Below are positions 50,921-58,524 of a stretch of DNA of 64,000 bases, one piece after another. The position numbers and the translations under genes are program-made. The notes under the pieces were generated by a model, which made no database searches, was not told where the DNA came from, and saw nothing but the letters and a program-made list of their open reading frames with translations. Every line of letters starts with the position of its first letter. Within the stretch, counting starts at the first letter, position 1. The stretch is taken from NCBI GenBank assembly GCA_963705525.1, contig CAVPJW010000007.1:682001-746000 (forward strand). Reading direction: 5' to 3'. This stretch comes from CAVPJW01 sp963705525. Lineage in GTDB: Bacteria; Acidobacteriota; Vicinamibacteria; Vicinamibacterales; CAVPJW01.

Positions 50921-52672
50921 CTATCTGGGGATAGTCGGAAGGATCACGCGCGATGGATGCGCGTCGTCATGGTAAATCGTCTGCGTGGCCGAGATCGCCT
51001 GCGACCACGACGTGAAGGGCTCCCACGTATTCGGGTGCACGTTCGGAATGGTGCTACTGGTCACGAACACGCGAAGGCGATGGCCCGCGGCGACGACATA
51101 GCTGGTGTAGCCGAGCGAGAGTGTGAGCTCGACGGCCTGTCCGCGTGGAAGAGGCGCCGGCGCGGCCAGATCTTCCATGTTCCGGTAGCGTGCGCGCAGG
51201 GTGCCAGGCTCGGAGGTCAACCGCCGCATGACGCCGGACTGATTTACGTCGAGGACTTTCATCGTGAAGTCGGTGTCGGGAGCGGTCGAAGAGATCCAAA
51301 GTTTGGCGAGAATCTGGCCGGTCACTTCTGTAGCCCGCTCGAGCGGCTCCGTCGTATATGTCAGGACGTCTGGCCGCGATGTCACCAGCGTCCAGTCCTG
51401 ACCCTTTGAGGTGAACGGCGGCAGCCTCACGGGTGAGTGTGGATCGTAGACGAACGTGTCCGGCTGCTCCCTGGCCGGCGCCGCCGACGCCATCTGTCGA
51501 TCGGCGCGCAGGAAAAGGCTCTTGTACTCCGTGCGCGCTGGAGGCCACTCCCGTTCGTCCCGCCAGACGTTGTCGCCCATCACGAAGATGCGGATCGGCG
51601 CCTCGTTCGAATACCCGTCATCGATGCCCTTCATCCAGTAGTCGAAAAAGCGCAACTGGGGTTCGTTGTAGTCGATGACGGCATTCGGTCCGAAGTCCAC
51701 GCCGTCGTACGTCGTGTTATCCAGATCCGGCACGCCATGGACCCAGGGCCCGATGATGAGGCGCTGCCCCTTCCTCGCCGCCTCACTGCCGCCGTTTTTC
51801 AGCATGCCCATGAAGTTGCGGATCGCGCCGGGCTGACCGTACGCATCGTCGTTCCACCCCGTAAAATTGAGCGCCGGCACCTGGACGAGATGGTGCTGCG
51901 CCTCGATGTCGTACGGCTTCCAGTACGCAGACTCAATCGGGTTGTCGATCCATTCCTTCCAGTACTTGAAGGGGCTCATCAGCGGCAGGTCGCCGAGCGG
52001 CACGAAGCGCTGCCAGCCGTCACCCTCCTTCTCGAAGGCGGCATCGATTTCCTCTTCGCTGACGAGCGGCATACCCAGGCGACGACGTTCGGGAATCTGG
52101 CGACCGAGCAGCCACTCGACAAACTGCGCGTCGAAGATCCCGCCGTAGTAGAAAAAGTGGCGGCCGCTGGCAAAGGTCATCGAGGGCGCCATCGCCACCA
52201 GATGCGGCGGCCGGGTGGGCGCGGCCATCCACTGCACGGCCCCTGGATAGGACAACCCGAATGTGCCAACCTTGCCGTTCACATACGGCAAGCCGGCCAC
52301 CCACTCGATCGTGTCGTAGCCGTCGTTGATCTCCTGCGCGTATGGCGTGAAGAAGCCCTCCGACCTGAACTGGCCCCGCACGTCCTGGGCCACCACCACA
52401 TACCCGCGCCGCACGGCGGCGACGGTCAGCGGAAGGCGCCCGCTTTGAGTCGGCTCGCTGCTCTTGTCGTATGGCGTGCGCATGAGGAGTGCGGGATATC
52501 TGCCCTCCTTCGCCGGCCGATAGACGTCCGCGTACAGCGTCACCCCGTCCCGCAGCTTGAGTGGCAGGTCGTGCTCGACGGTGATGCCCGGGATCCAGTC
52601 GCGATCCGATGCAGACAAACTCGCGGCGACGAGCCCGAACATCGCCATCAGCCAGACGCCGTGTCGCTTCAT
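50921..52672 (-). CDS. CocE/NonD family hydrolase (X-Pro dipeptidyl-peptidase S15 type), exported
   Basis: 583 residues from ATG 52672, whose first bases overlap the stop of the upstream gene (ATGA); signal peptide MKRHGVWLMAMFGLVAASLSAS. The alpha/beta-hydrolase part has DGVTLYADVYRPAKEGRYPA, AQDVRGQFRSEG and the nucleophile elbow FGLSYPG (Ser141). IRIFVMGDNVWRDEREWPPA marks the start of the C-terminal jelly-roll domain (LWISSTAPDTDFTMKVLDV). Members hydrolyse acyl-amino acid, peptide or ester bonds. Coupled to a CehA-like metallohydrolase, so they may act on related substrates. Confidence 0.92.
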   Translation of the reverse strand: MKRHGVWLMAMFGLVAASLSASDRDWIPGITVEHDLPLKLRDGVTLYADVYRPAKEGRYPALLMRTPYDKSSEPTQSGRLPLTVAAVRRGYVVVAQDVRGQFRSEGFFTPYAQEINDGYDTIEWVAGLPYVNGKVGTFGLSYPGAVQWMAAPTRPPHLVAMAPSMTFASGRHFFYYGGIFDAQFVEWLLGRQIPERRRLGMPLVSEEEIDAAFEKEGDGWQRFVPLGDLPLMSPFKYWKEWIDNPIESAYWKPYDIEAQHHLVQVPALNFTGWNDDAYGQPGAIRNFMGMLKNGGSEAARKGQRLIIGPWVHGVPDLDNTTYDGVDFGPNAVIDYNEPQLRFFDYWMKGIDDGYSNEAPIRIFVMGDNVWRDEREWPPARTEYKSLFLRADRQMASAAPAREQPDTFVYDPHSPVRLPPFTSKGQDWTLVTSRPDVLTYTTEPLERATEVTGQILAKLWISSTAPDTDFTMKVLDVNQSGVMRRLTSEPGTLRARYRNMEDLAAPAPLPRGQAVELTLSLGYTSYVVAAGHRLRVFVTSSTIPNVHPNTWEPFTSWSQAISATQTIYHDDAHPSRVILPTIPR

Positions 52673-55206
52673 CTGCCTCCCTCGTCCATGCGTTGCCGAA
52701 AGACTGTCCGCGCTTCGACGATCGACGCCAGCACCGCATCGCGCTCTGCCGAACTGTTCCAATCTTTGTGAGACTGCGCAGCCTTCTCCAGACGATCCGT
52801 CCACGCGATGAAGTATTCCGCGTCGGCTCGAGATCTGATCGGTCGATCATCGACTGTGACATAGATCGGGCTGGTCGTGGCGAAAGGATAGATGTCGAGC
52901 ACGGGGTGGGTCGCGCGATCGTTCCAGGCACGCACCGTGTACCACCCGCTCCTGTCAACCGTGACCGGGAGGTCCACGGTCGCAGACGTTCGATCGCCGG
53001 TCAGCGGCGGGGCCGCGACGACTTCGCCGTTCCGCACGAGTTCGAGATGATCCACCGGCACAATCGAGCGAAGCTCGACGTGCGCCCCCAGTTCGCGCGT
53101 TCCGGCGGGCAACGAGATCTCGTCGCCGATTTCACGGCCGGCCAGCGTGAACTCCACGAGCGGCCCGTTCGTCGCGAAGGTTCGTCCGGTCTTGATGGCC
53201 GTCATCCACGCATCGTGCGTGTTGGCGCCGCCGGTTTTCGCGAACGCCCGGTTCATGCCGACCGGGCCCCGGAGCGACGCGTAGTTGGCCATCGCGTCGG
53301 TTCCCGCGCCCGCCGGCAGCCGGAATCCGCAATTGAGCAGCCGGTACCAGACGGCGGCCGTCGCGCGGTGATCCGCAAATCCGACGATTTCGAGATAGTC
53401 GACCTTCCCCAACGCCGCATCGACCGGCAGCTCGCTCGAGAGCGCCTCTGCAGCATTGGTCGGGTTCGGGATCGTCTCGAACGCATGCACATATGCTGTC
53501 ACCGCACCCTGGGCATGCGCGAGATCTTCGATGGCGGCATTGTGCGGAAACAGGCTCGCATACGCCGTGTTCGCATATCCAGCGAATCCCGGCAGGAGAA
53601 AGTGATCCTTCAGACCTAGAAGGGCCATGTGGCCCCAGAAGCTGGTGTGGAACTCCTGGCCGTACACGATCAGCCGCTGGTCATTCGAGACCGGATCGGG
53701 ACGGGTCGAGAAGCTCGCCATGTCGGGAAAGCGCTGCTCCTTGTTCACCACCAGCGCTTCGATCAGATTGAGGTCCTCCGCTTCCGCCTGGAACTCGAGG
53801 TGTTTCGGATCGTTCCGATATGCGCCGCCGTAGTTCATGTGCACATGAAGATCGCCGCTCTTCCAGCCCTTTGCATCGAGGTTCGCCAGCCGCTCGAGCC
53901 TGATCTGCAAGGGATTTGAACCTGGTTTGACCAGAACGGAGATCTTCTCCGGCCGGTATTGCAGTCCGCGAACGACCTCGATTTGATAGGTCCCGGTCGG
54001 GACGGTCAGACTGCTCGTGCCGTCCGAATGGAAGTACGTGTATTCAAACGCCCGCGTCTTCCGATCGAACCCATCGTCGGCGTGCCACCAGGCCGAGTCT
54101 GGCGCATGGCCACGGCCGCTTGCGTCCGTCACGGAAATCCGCGCCGACAGCGGTCGCCCCTGATCGTCGCCGATCGAGATGTCGAGGCGGCCCACCGGGT
54201 CGCGGTACTTGTAGTCGGTGACGCTCACCTGTTCGCGCCGGCCGCCCGGAATGTCGAGCAGCCAGAGCGACGTGTTACGGCCTTCGTTCGACACGTAGGC
54301 GATGCGCTGTCCCGTCGGCGCCCACCGTGGTGCGGTCGCGTCGAAGTCGCCAAACGTCAGCGGCACGACTTCTCCACCGTTTTTCGTCATCAGCCAGAGC
54401 TGATTCCACTGACGGCCGTGATACGAGCTGTAGACCACGCGTCCGTCCCGAGCCCAGTCGGGCCGCGCCTTCCATGTCGTCTCTTCGTCGTGCAGAAGAG
54501 TCATCGGCGCGCCCGAGCGGGCCTCGATTCGCCAGAATCCTCCCGTGCCCCACACGCGGTCGCGGTTCGACACGACGATGAGATCGCGGCCGTCGGGCGA
54601 CCACGTCGGCGACAGGTAATGATCGAAGCGGCTGTAGTAATAGCGTGGCAGTCCGCTGTCGCGGTCCTCGGTGACCCGAGCCACGTGCGACAGCGTGTGA
54701 CCATCGACATCACCGACGAAGACATGCCAGCGGCCCTCGAAGGCCGTCGAGACGAATGCCAGCCGACGACCATCGGGCGACCATCGCGGCTCCACGTTGA
54801 CGGAGCCGTCGGCCACGAGGGGCACGTTCGTTTTCGCAGACAGATCCAGCAGCCGGAGATTGAGTCGATCGTTTTCGTATGAGGAGAAGACGACGGATCG
54901 GCCGTCCGGCGACCAGTCCGGCTGATAGTCGTAACCAGGGCCTGAGGTCAATTGCGCCGCACTGTGCGTGCCGACGCGGTGGCGCCACAGGTAGCCGTGT
55001 TGCGAGAACACGATCTCCGTTCCATCGGGCGACCACGTGGCGCCAGACGGGCCCGTTGTCGCCTGCGGCAAGTACATCTCACGGTAGTAATAGTCGTGAG
55101 GAACGTTGACCTGCTTGAGGACGCGCTCGCGCTGAGCCTCGAGCCACGAGCCTGAACTCGCAACGGCGAAGGCCACCGCAGCAAAAATTGGGAGCGGAAT
55201 CGACAT
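52669..55206 (-). CDS. Exported PD40-propeller protein with CehA/McbA-like (PHP) metallohydrolase domain
   Basis: 845 residues from ATG 55206 (MSIPLPIFAAVAFAVASSGS); an upstream ATG at 55245 is possible. The N-terminal half is a PD40/TolB-like propeller (WSPDGTEIVFSQHGYLW, WSPDGRSVVFSSY, WSPDGRRLAFVST, WSPDGRDLIVVSN). The C-terminal half is a PHP-type metallohydrolase as in CehA/McbA: KSGDLHVHMNYGG, YGQEFHTSFWGHMALLG, AVTAYVHAFE, IVGFADHRA and AGTDAMANYASL. Histidines at these places bind the metals. Related enzymes act on carbamates or are of unknown physiological role. Confidence 0.85.
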   Translation of the reverse strand: MSIPLPIFAAVAFAVASSGSWLEAQRERVLKQVNVPHDYYYREMYLPQATTGPSGATWSPDGTEIVFSQHGYLWRHRVGTHSAAQLTSGPGYDYQPDWSPDGRSVVFSSYENDRLNLRLLDLSAKTNVPLVADGSVNVEPRWSPDGRRLAFVSTAFEGRWHVFVGDVDGHTLSHVARVTEDRDSGLPRYYYSRFDHYLSPTWSPDGRDLIVVSNRDRVWGTGGFWRIEARSGAPMTLLHDEETTWKARPDWARDGRVVYSSYHGRQWNQLWLMTKNGGEVVPLTFGDFDATAPRWAPTGQRIAYVSNEGRNTSLWLLDIPGGRREQVSVTDYKYRDPVGRLDISIGDDQGRPLSARISVTDASGRGHAPDSAWWHADDGFDRKTRAFEYTYFHSDGTSSLTVPTGTYQIEVVRGLQYRPEKISVLVKPGSNPLQIRLERLANLDAKGWKSGDLHVHMNYGGAYRNDPKHLEFQAEAEDLNLIEALVVNKEQRFPDMASFSTRPDPVSNDQRLIVYGQEFHTSFWGHMALLGLKDHFLLPGFAGYANTAYASLFPHNAAIEDLAHAQGAVTAYVHAFETIPNPTNAAEALSSELPVDAALGKVDYLEIVGFADHRATAAVWYRLLNCGFRLPAGAGTDAMANYASLRGPVGMNRAFAKTGGANTHDAWMTAIKTGRTFATNGPLVEFTLAGREIGDEISLPAGTRELGAHVELRSIVPVDHLELVRNGEVVAAPPLTGDRTSATVDLPVTVDRSGWYTVRAWNDRATHPVLDIYPFATTSPIYVTVDDRPIRSRADAEYFIAWTDRLEKAAQSHKDWNSSAERDAVLASIVEARTVFRQRMDEGGR

Positions 55207-55373
55207 CTTCCGACGGATCCGCTCGTTCCTTCTGCACCCACTCATCTGTCGCGTCTTTCATAGCACAGATTGAACCTTCCCTCTTCACGTTCCACGTCTT
55301 GCACACCCGAGAGGCTTCTGATGTACTTCGGGCTGGGTCCGGATAGTCGAGACCCGGAGTGAAACCGCTGCCT

Positions 55374-56414
55374 ATGGCACCTCGCAACGACGTCTCGTTC
55401 GATCACTTGCCCCGGTTTCCGCTGGCGACGTTGCCCACGCCGCTCCACGAAGCGACATTCCTGCGTGCGGCGCTCGGCGGGCCGGCGAAGTGCCCTCGCA
55501 TCCTGATCAAGCGCGACGACCTGACGGGTCTCGCGCTTGGCGGCAACAAGGCAAGAAAACTTGAGTTCCTGGTGGGTGACGCCCTCCGCCGCGGAGCCTC
55601 TGTTCTGGTGACGAGCGGAGCCGTGCAATCGAATCACGCGCGCATGACGGCCGCGGCCGCGCGCGCCGCCGGGCTCGACGCATCGCTGGTCTTGACGACG
55701 CGGACACCCAATCCACCGGTTCAAGGGAACCTGCTCCTCGACCATGTCTTCGGCGCCACCATTCACCTGATTCCTGCCAGTGACGATCCCGCTCTGGCCG
55801 TGGCGCAGGACGAAGAGGCGCGCGTCGCGGAGGTCGTGGAGGAGCTCACCAGGCGCGGAGAGCAACCCTACGTGATTCCCGTCGGAGGATCGACGGCCAT
55901 CGGCGCCCTCGGATACGTGACGGCGACGCGGGAGCTGATGGGCCAGATCGAAACCCGACGAGATATCGCGACGCGCATGTACTTCGCGAGCGGATCGCGC
56001 GGCACGCACGCCGGCCTCGCGCTGGGAAGAACCATCTATCGGGCGCCCTATCGATTGTGCGGCGTCGCTGTCAGCGGCGGTGAGCCGGAGAAGGTTCAGC
56101 GGGCGCTTCGCATCGCCCGTGAGAGCGCGGCGCTCCTCGGAATCAGGAGCCTGGTCACTGAAGAAGATGTGCGCACCGACCAAAGTCAGATTGGCCCCGG
56201 CTACGGCATACCGTCTCCGGCGTGCATCGACGCGATCAAGACGCTGGCGCGGAGCGAGGGCATCCTGCTCGATCCCGTGTACACCGGCAAGGCGATGGCT
56301 GCGCTCATCGACCACGTGCGAACCGGCATGATCGATCCAGGCGAGACGGTGATCTTCCTGCACACGGGCGGAGCGCCAGGACTGTTCGCGGCGGTGGATG
56401 AACTGGGACTGTGA
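55374..56414 (+). CDS. dcyD: D-cysteine desulfhydrase/ACC-deaminase-like PLP enzyme
   Basis: 346 residues from ATG 55374; GTG 55359 would add five. Fold-type II PLP enzyme. The Schiff-base Lys is in LALGGNKARKLEFL. SGAVQSNHARMTAAAARAAG binds the substrate carboxylate. VGGSTAIGALGYVTA and ASGSRGTHAGLALG (phosphate binding) follow, and the end has PVYTGKAMAALIDHVRTG and FLHTGGAPGLFA. These fit the D-cysteine desulfhydrase group better than ACC deaminase, though the two cannot be separated with certainty here. D-cysteine would be degraded to pyruvate, sulfide and ammonia. Confidence 0.87.
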   Translation: MAPRNDVSFDHLPRFPLATLPTPLHEATFLRAALGGPAKCPRILIKRDDLTGLALGGNKARKLEFLVGDALRRGASVLVTSGAVQSNHARMTAAAARAAGLDASLVLTTRTPNPPVQGNLLLDHVFGATIHLIPASDDPALAVAQDEEARVAEVVEELTRRGEQPYVIPVGGSTAIGALGYVTATRELMGQIETRRDIATRMYFASGSRGTHAGLALGRTIYRAPYRLCGVAVSGGEPEKVQRALRIARESAALLGIRSLVTEEDVRTDQSQIGPGYGIPSPACIDAIKTLARSEGILLDPVYTGKAMAALIDHVRTGMIDPGETVIFLHTGGAPGLFAAVDELGL

Positions 56415-56419
56415 AAATC

Positions 56420-56512
56420 TGCAGTGCTTGGTTCTTGGTTCTTTGTTCTTAGTGGTCAGGAGAACCAAGAACTAAGAGAACCAAGAACTAAGAACCAAGC
56501 ACTAAGAACTGG
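56420..56512. repeat. Heptamer-repeat inverted pair
   Basis: Left arm GTGCTTGG-TTCTTGG-TTCTTTG-TTCTTAG, right arm of complementary units (ACCAAGAACTAAG repeated, then AAGCACTAAGAAC). A long imperfect hairpin lies between two co-directional genes, ending ten bases before the ligase GTG. Confidence 0.8.
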
Positions 56513-56521
56513 TTTTCCCCC

Positions 56522-58075
56522 GTGCTCCTCACATCCCTCGTCCAGGCCTCCGACGCCGTCGCTTCGGTCTCCGGGCGTCTCGACAAGATCGACAAGCTGG
56601 CAGCGCTCATCGACAGACTCGCCCCCGATGAAGTGCCGACAGCGGTGGCCTTCCTCTCTGGCACACCGCGACAGGGTCGCATCGGCGTGGGCTGGTCGTC
56701 CATCGCCGATGCCCGCGCAGTCCCGCCGGCATCAGAACCCACGCTCACTCTTGCCGATGTCGATGCCGCCTTTGAACGCGTGGCAAGCACGCGGGGCCGG
56801 CACACAGCGCGTGAGAAACGCGAGGTACTTCGCGAACTGCTGCACTGCGCCACCCGCGAGGAGCAGGACTTCTTGGTGCGGTTGCTATTCGGCGAGCTGC
56901 GCCAGGGAGCACTGGAGGGCGTGCTGGTCGAGGCCATCGCGCGCGCGGCGCGCGTGCCGAGCGACGCGGTTCGGCGCGCAGCCATGATGGCCGGCGGTCT
57001 GGGGGTCGTCGCCCGTGTGGCGCTCACGGAGGGCGTTGGCGCCCTCTCAACGTTCAGTGTCCAACTCTTCCGGCCGGTGCAACCGATGCTGGCGGACTCG
57101 GCCGACGAAATCGATGAAGCGCTCGGCCGGATCGGCGATGCCGCTGTGGAATTGAAGCTCGACGGCGCGCGAGTGCAGGTTCACAAAGAGGGGGAGACGG
57201 TCAAGGCGTACTCCCGCAATCTCAGAGACGTCACGCCCGCCGTCCCCGAGCTCGTTGAATCGGTTCGCACGCTCCCTGCCCGTCAAGCGATCCTCGACGG
57301 CGAGGTCATCGCGCTTCGGCCCGACGCCACGCCACTCCCTTTCCAGATGACGATGCGGCGGTTCGGGCGGCGCCTTGATGTCGACGCCATGCGGCGCGAA
57401 CTTCCGCTGACACCGATCTTCTTCGACTGCCTCTTCCTGGATGGCCAGGGCCTCGTGGATGAACCACAGTCTCGCCGATTCCAGGCGCTCAAAGAGGCAA
57501 CGCCGGCCGCCATGATCGTGCCGCACGTCATTCAGCCGACCCAGGCGCAGGCCGAAGCTTTTCTGGAAGACGCCGTCCGACGCGGCCACGAAGGCATCAT
57601 GGCAAAGGCGACGGACGCGGCCTACGCCGCCGGACGAAGAGGCCGAGCCTGGGTGAAGGTGAAGCGCGCACGAACACTCGACCTCGTGATCCTGGCTGCT
57701 GAGTGGGGCCACGGACGTCGCAAGGGCTGGCTGAGTAACCTGCACCTTGGTGCACGAGATCCAAATCATGGCGCGTTCGTCATGCTGGGCAAGACCTTCA
57801 AGGGCCTGACCGACGAGATGCTGGTTTGGCAGACTACGCGTCTCCTCGAGCTCGAGATCGCGCGCGATGACTACACCGTCCACGTGCGACCCGAGCTCGT
57901 CGTCGAGATCGCCTTCAACGACGTGCAGGAGAGCCCGGTTTACCCGGGTGGTCTGGCCCTGAGATTTGCCCGTGTGAAAAGATACCGGACCGACAAGACC
58001 GCCGCCGAAGCCGACACCATCGAGACCGTGCGCCGGATCTTCGCGGCCTCGACAAGCGGACATCCCGAAGCCTGA
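56522..58075 (+). CDS. lig: ATP-dependent DNA ligase
   Basis: 517 residues, GTG start 56522. N-terminal DNA-binding domain (residues 1 to about 190: TLADVDAAFERVASTRG, EEQDFLVRLLFGELRQGALE, PSDAVRRAAMM). Nucleotidyltransferase motif I ELKLDGARVQVH puts the AMP-accepting Lys at 212. LDGEVIALRPD is motif III-like, IFFDCLFLDG motif IIIa, EGIMAKATDAAYAAGRRGRAW motif IV, and WVKVKRARTLDLVIL motif V. An OB-fold end follows (VEIAFNDVQESPVYPGGLAL). It resembles archaeal Lig1/bacterial LigB-type repair ligases. The last residues (HPEA) and stop come from the adjoining repeat. Confidence 0.93.
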   Translation: MLLTSLVQASDAVASVSGRLDKIDKLAALIDRLAPDEVPTAVAFLSGTPRQGRIGVGWSSIADARAVPPASEPTLTLADVDAAFERVASTRGRHTAREKREVLRELLHCATREEQDFLVRLLFGELRQGALEGVLVEAIARAARVPSDAVRRAAMMAGGLGVVARVALTEGVGALSTFSVQLFRPVQPMLADSADEIDEALGRIGDAAVELKLDGARVQVHKEGETVKAYSRNLRDVTPAVPELVESVRTLPARQAILDGEVIALRPDATPLPFQMTMRRFGRRLDVDAMRRELPLTPIFFDCLFLDGQGLVDEPQSRRFQALKEATPAAMIVPHVIQPTQAQAEAFLEDAVRRGHEGIMAKATDAAYAAGRRGRAWVKVKRARTLDLVILAAEWGHGRRKGWLSNLHLGARDPNHGAFVMLGKTFKGLTDEMLVWQTTRLLELEIARDDYTVHVRPELVVEIAFNDVQESPVYPGGLALRFARVKRYRTDKTAAEADTIETVRRIFAASTSGHPEA

Positions 58076-58118
58076 AGCCTGTAGCCCGAAGCCTGTGAGC
58101 CTGAAGTCCGGAGCCTGG
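58064..58118. repeat. GAAGCCT heptamer repeat at the end of the ligase gene
   Basis: CCCGAAGCCTGAAGCCTGTA then GCCCGAAGCCTGTGAGCCTG, in near seven-base register. The ligase stop TGA is part of the first GAAGCCTGA unit. Confidence 0.8.
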
Positions 58119-58147
58119 CGCCCAACCTGGAGTTCACCATCCCACTG

Positions 58148-58175
58148 TTGACTATTACCGTCACGGTAATATACT
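58148..58175 (+). promoter_or_regulatory. padR promoter with palindromic operator
   Basis: TTGACT (58148-58153), 16 bases, TATACT (58170-58175). A perfect 8-bp palindrome ATTACCGT-C-ACGGTAAT (58154-58170) fills the spacer, where a bound repressor would block polymerase. Expected transcription start is at or next to the ATG (58183), and no Shine-Dalgarno is present, so the mRNA is probably leaderless. Confidence 0.75.
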
Positions 58176-58182
58176 CCCGTCC

Positions 58183-58524
58183 ATGGCGAAGGCCGACCGC
58201 TATCAGAATTACCCGCCGCTGACTCCTGCCGTCTTTCACATCCTGCTGGCGCTCGCCGACGGCCCGCTGCACGGCTACGCGATCATGCGTGCGGTCGAAC
58301 AGTCGGCTGGTCAGCGGCTACGAATGGGGCCGGGCACGATCTACGGCTCGCTGCAACGGATGGAAGACGACGGTCTGGTGAAGGAAGTCAGCCGCGTTGA
58401 CGAGCGCCGGCGTCGGTTCACGCTCCTTCCGGCCGGCAGGCGTGCGCTCAGTGCGGAGGCCGCACGCGTCACCCAGCTCGCCGAGCTCGTGCAATCGAAG
58501 CGGCTGCTGGCGCGAGAGGCCTGA
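58183..58524 (+). CDS. padR: PadR-family transcriptional regulator (acidobacterial ADOP-associated type)
   Basis: 113 residues. Winged-helix PadR core: LTPAVFHILLALADGPLHGYAIMRAVEQ, then MGPGTIYGSLQRMEDDGLVKE (recognition helix) and RRRRFTLLPAGRRALSAEA (wing). The C-terminal helix is short. It directly precedes an ADOP permease (TGA-ATG junction), the standing pair in acidobacterial genomes. The palindrome in its own promoter suggests autoregulation. Ligand unknown; PadR proteins usually sense small phenolics, lipids or drugs. Confidence 0.92.
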   Translation: MAKADRYQNYPPLTPAVFHILLALADGPLHGYAIMRAVEQSAGQRLRMGPGTIYGSLQRMEDDGLVKEVSRVDERRRRFTLLPAGRRALSAEAARVTQLAELVQSKRLLAREA

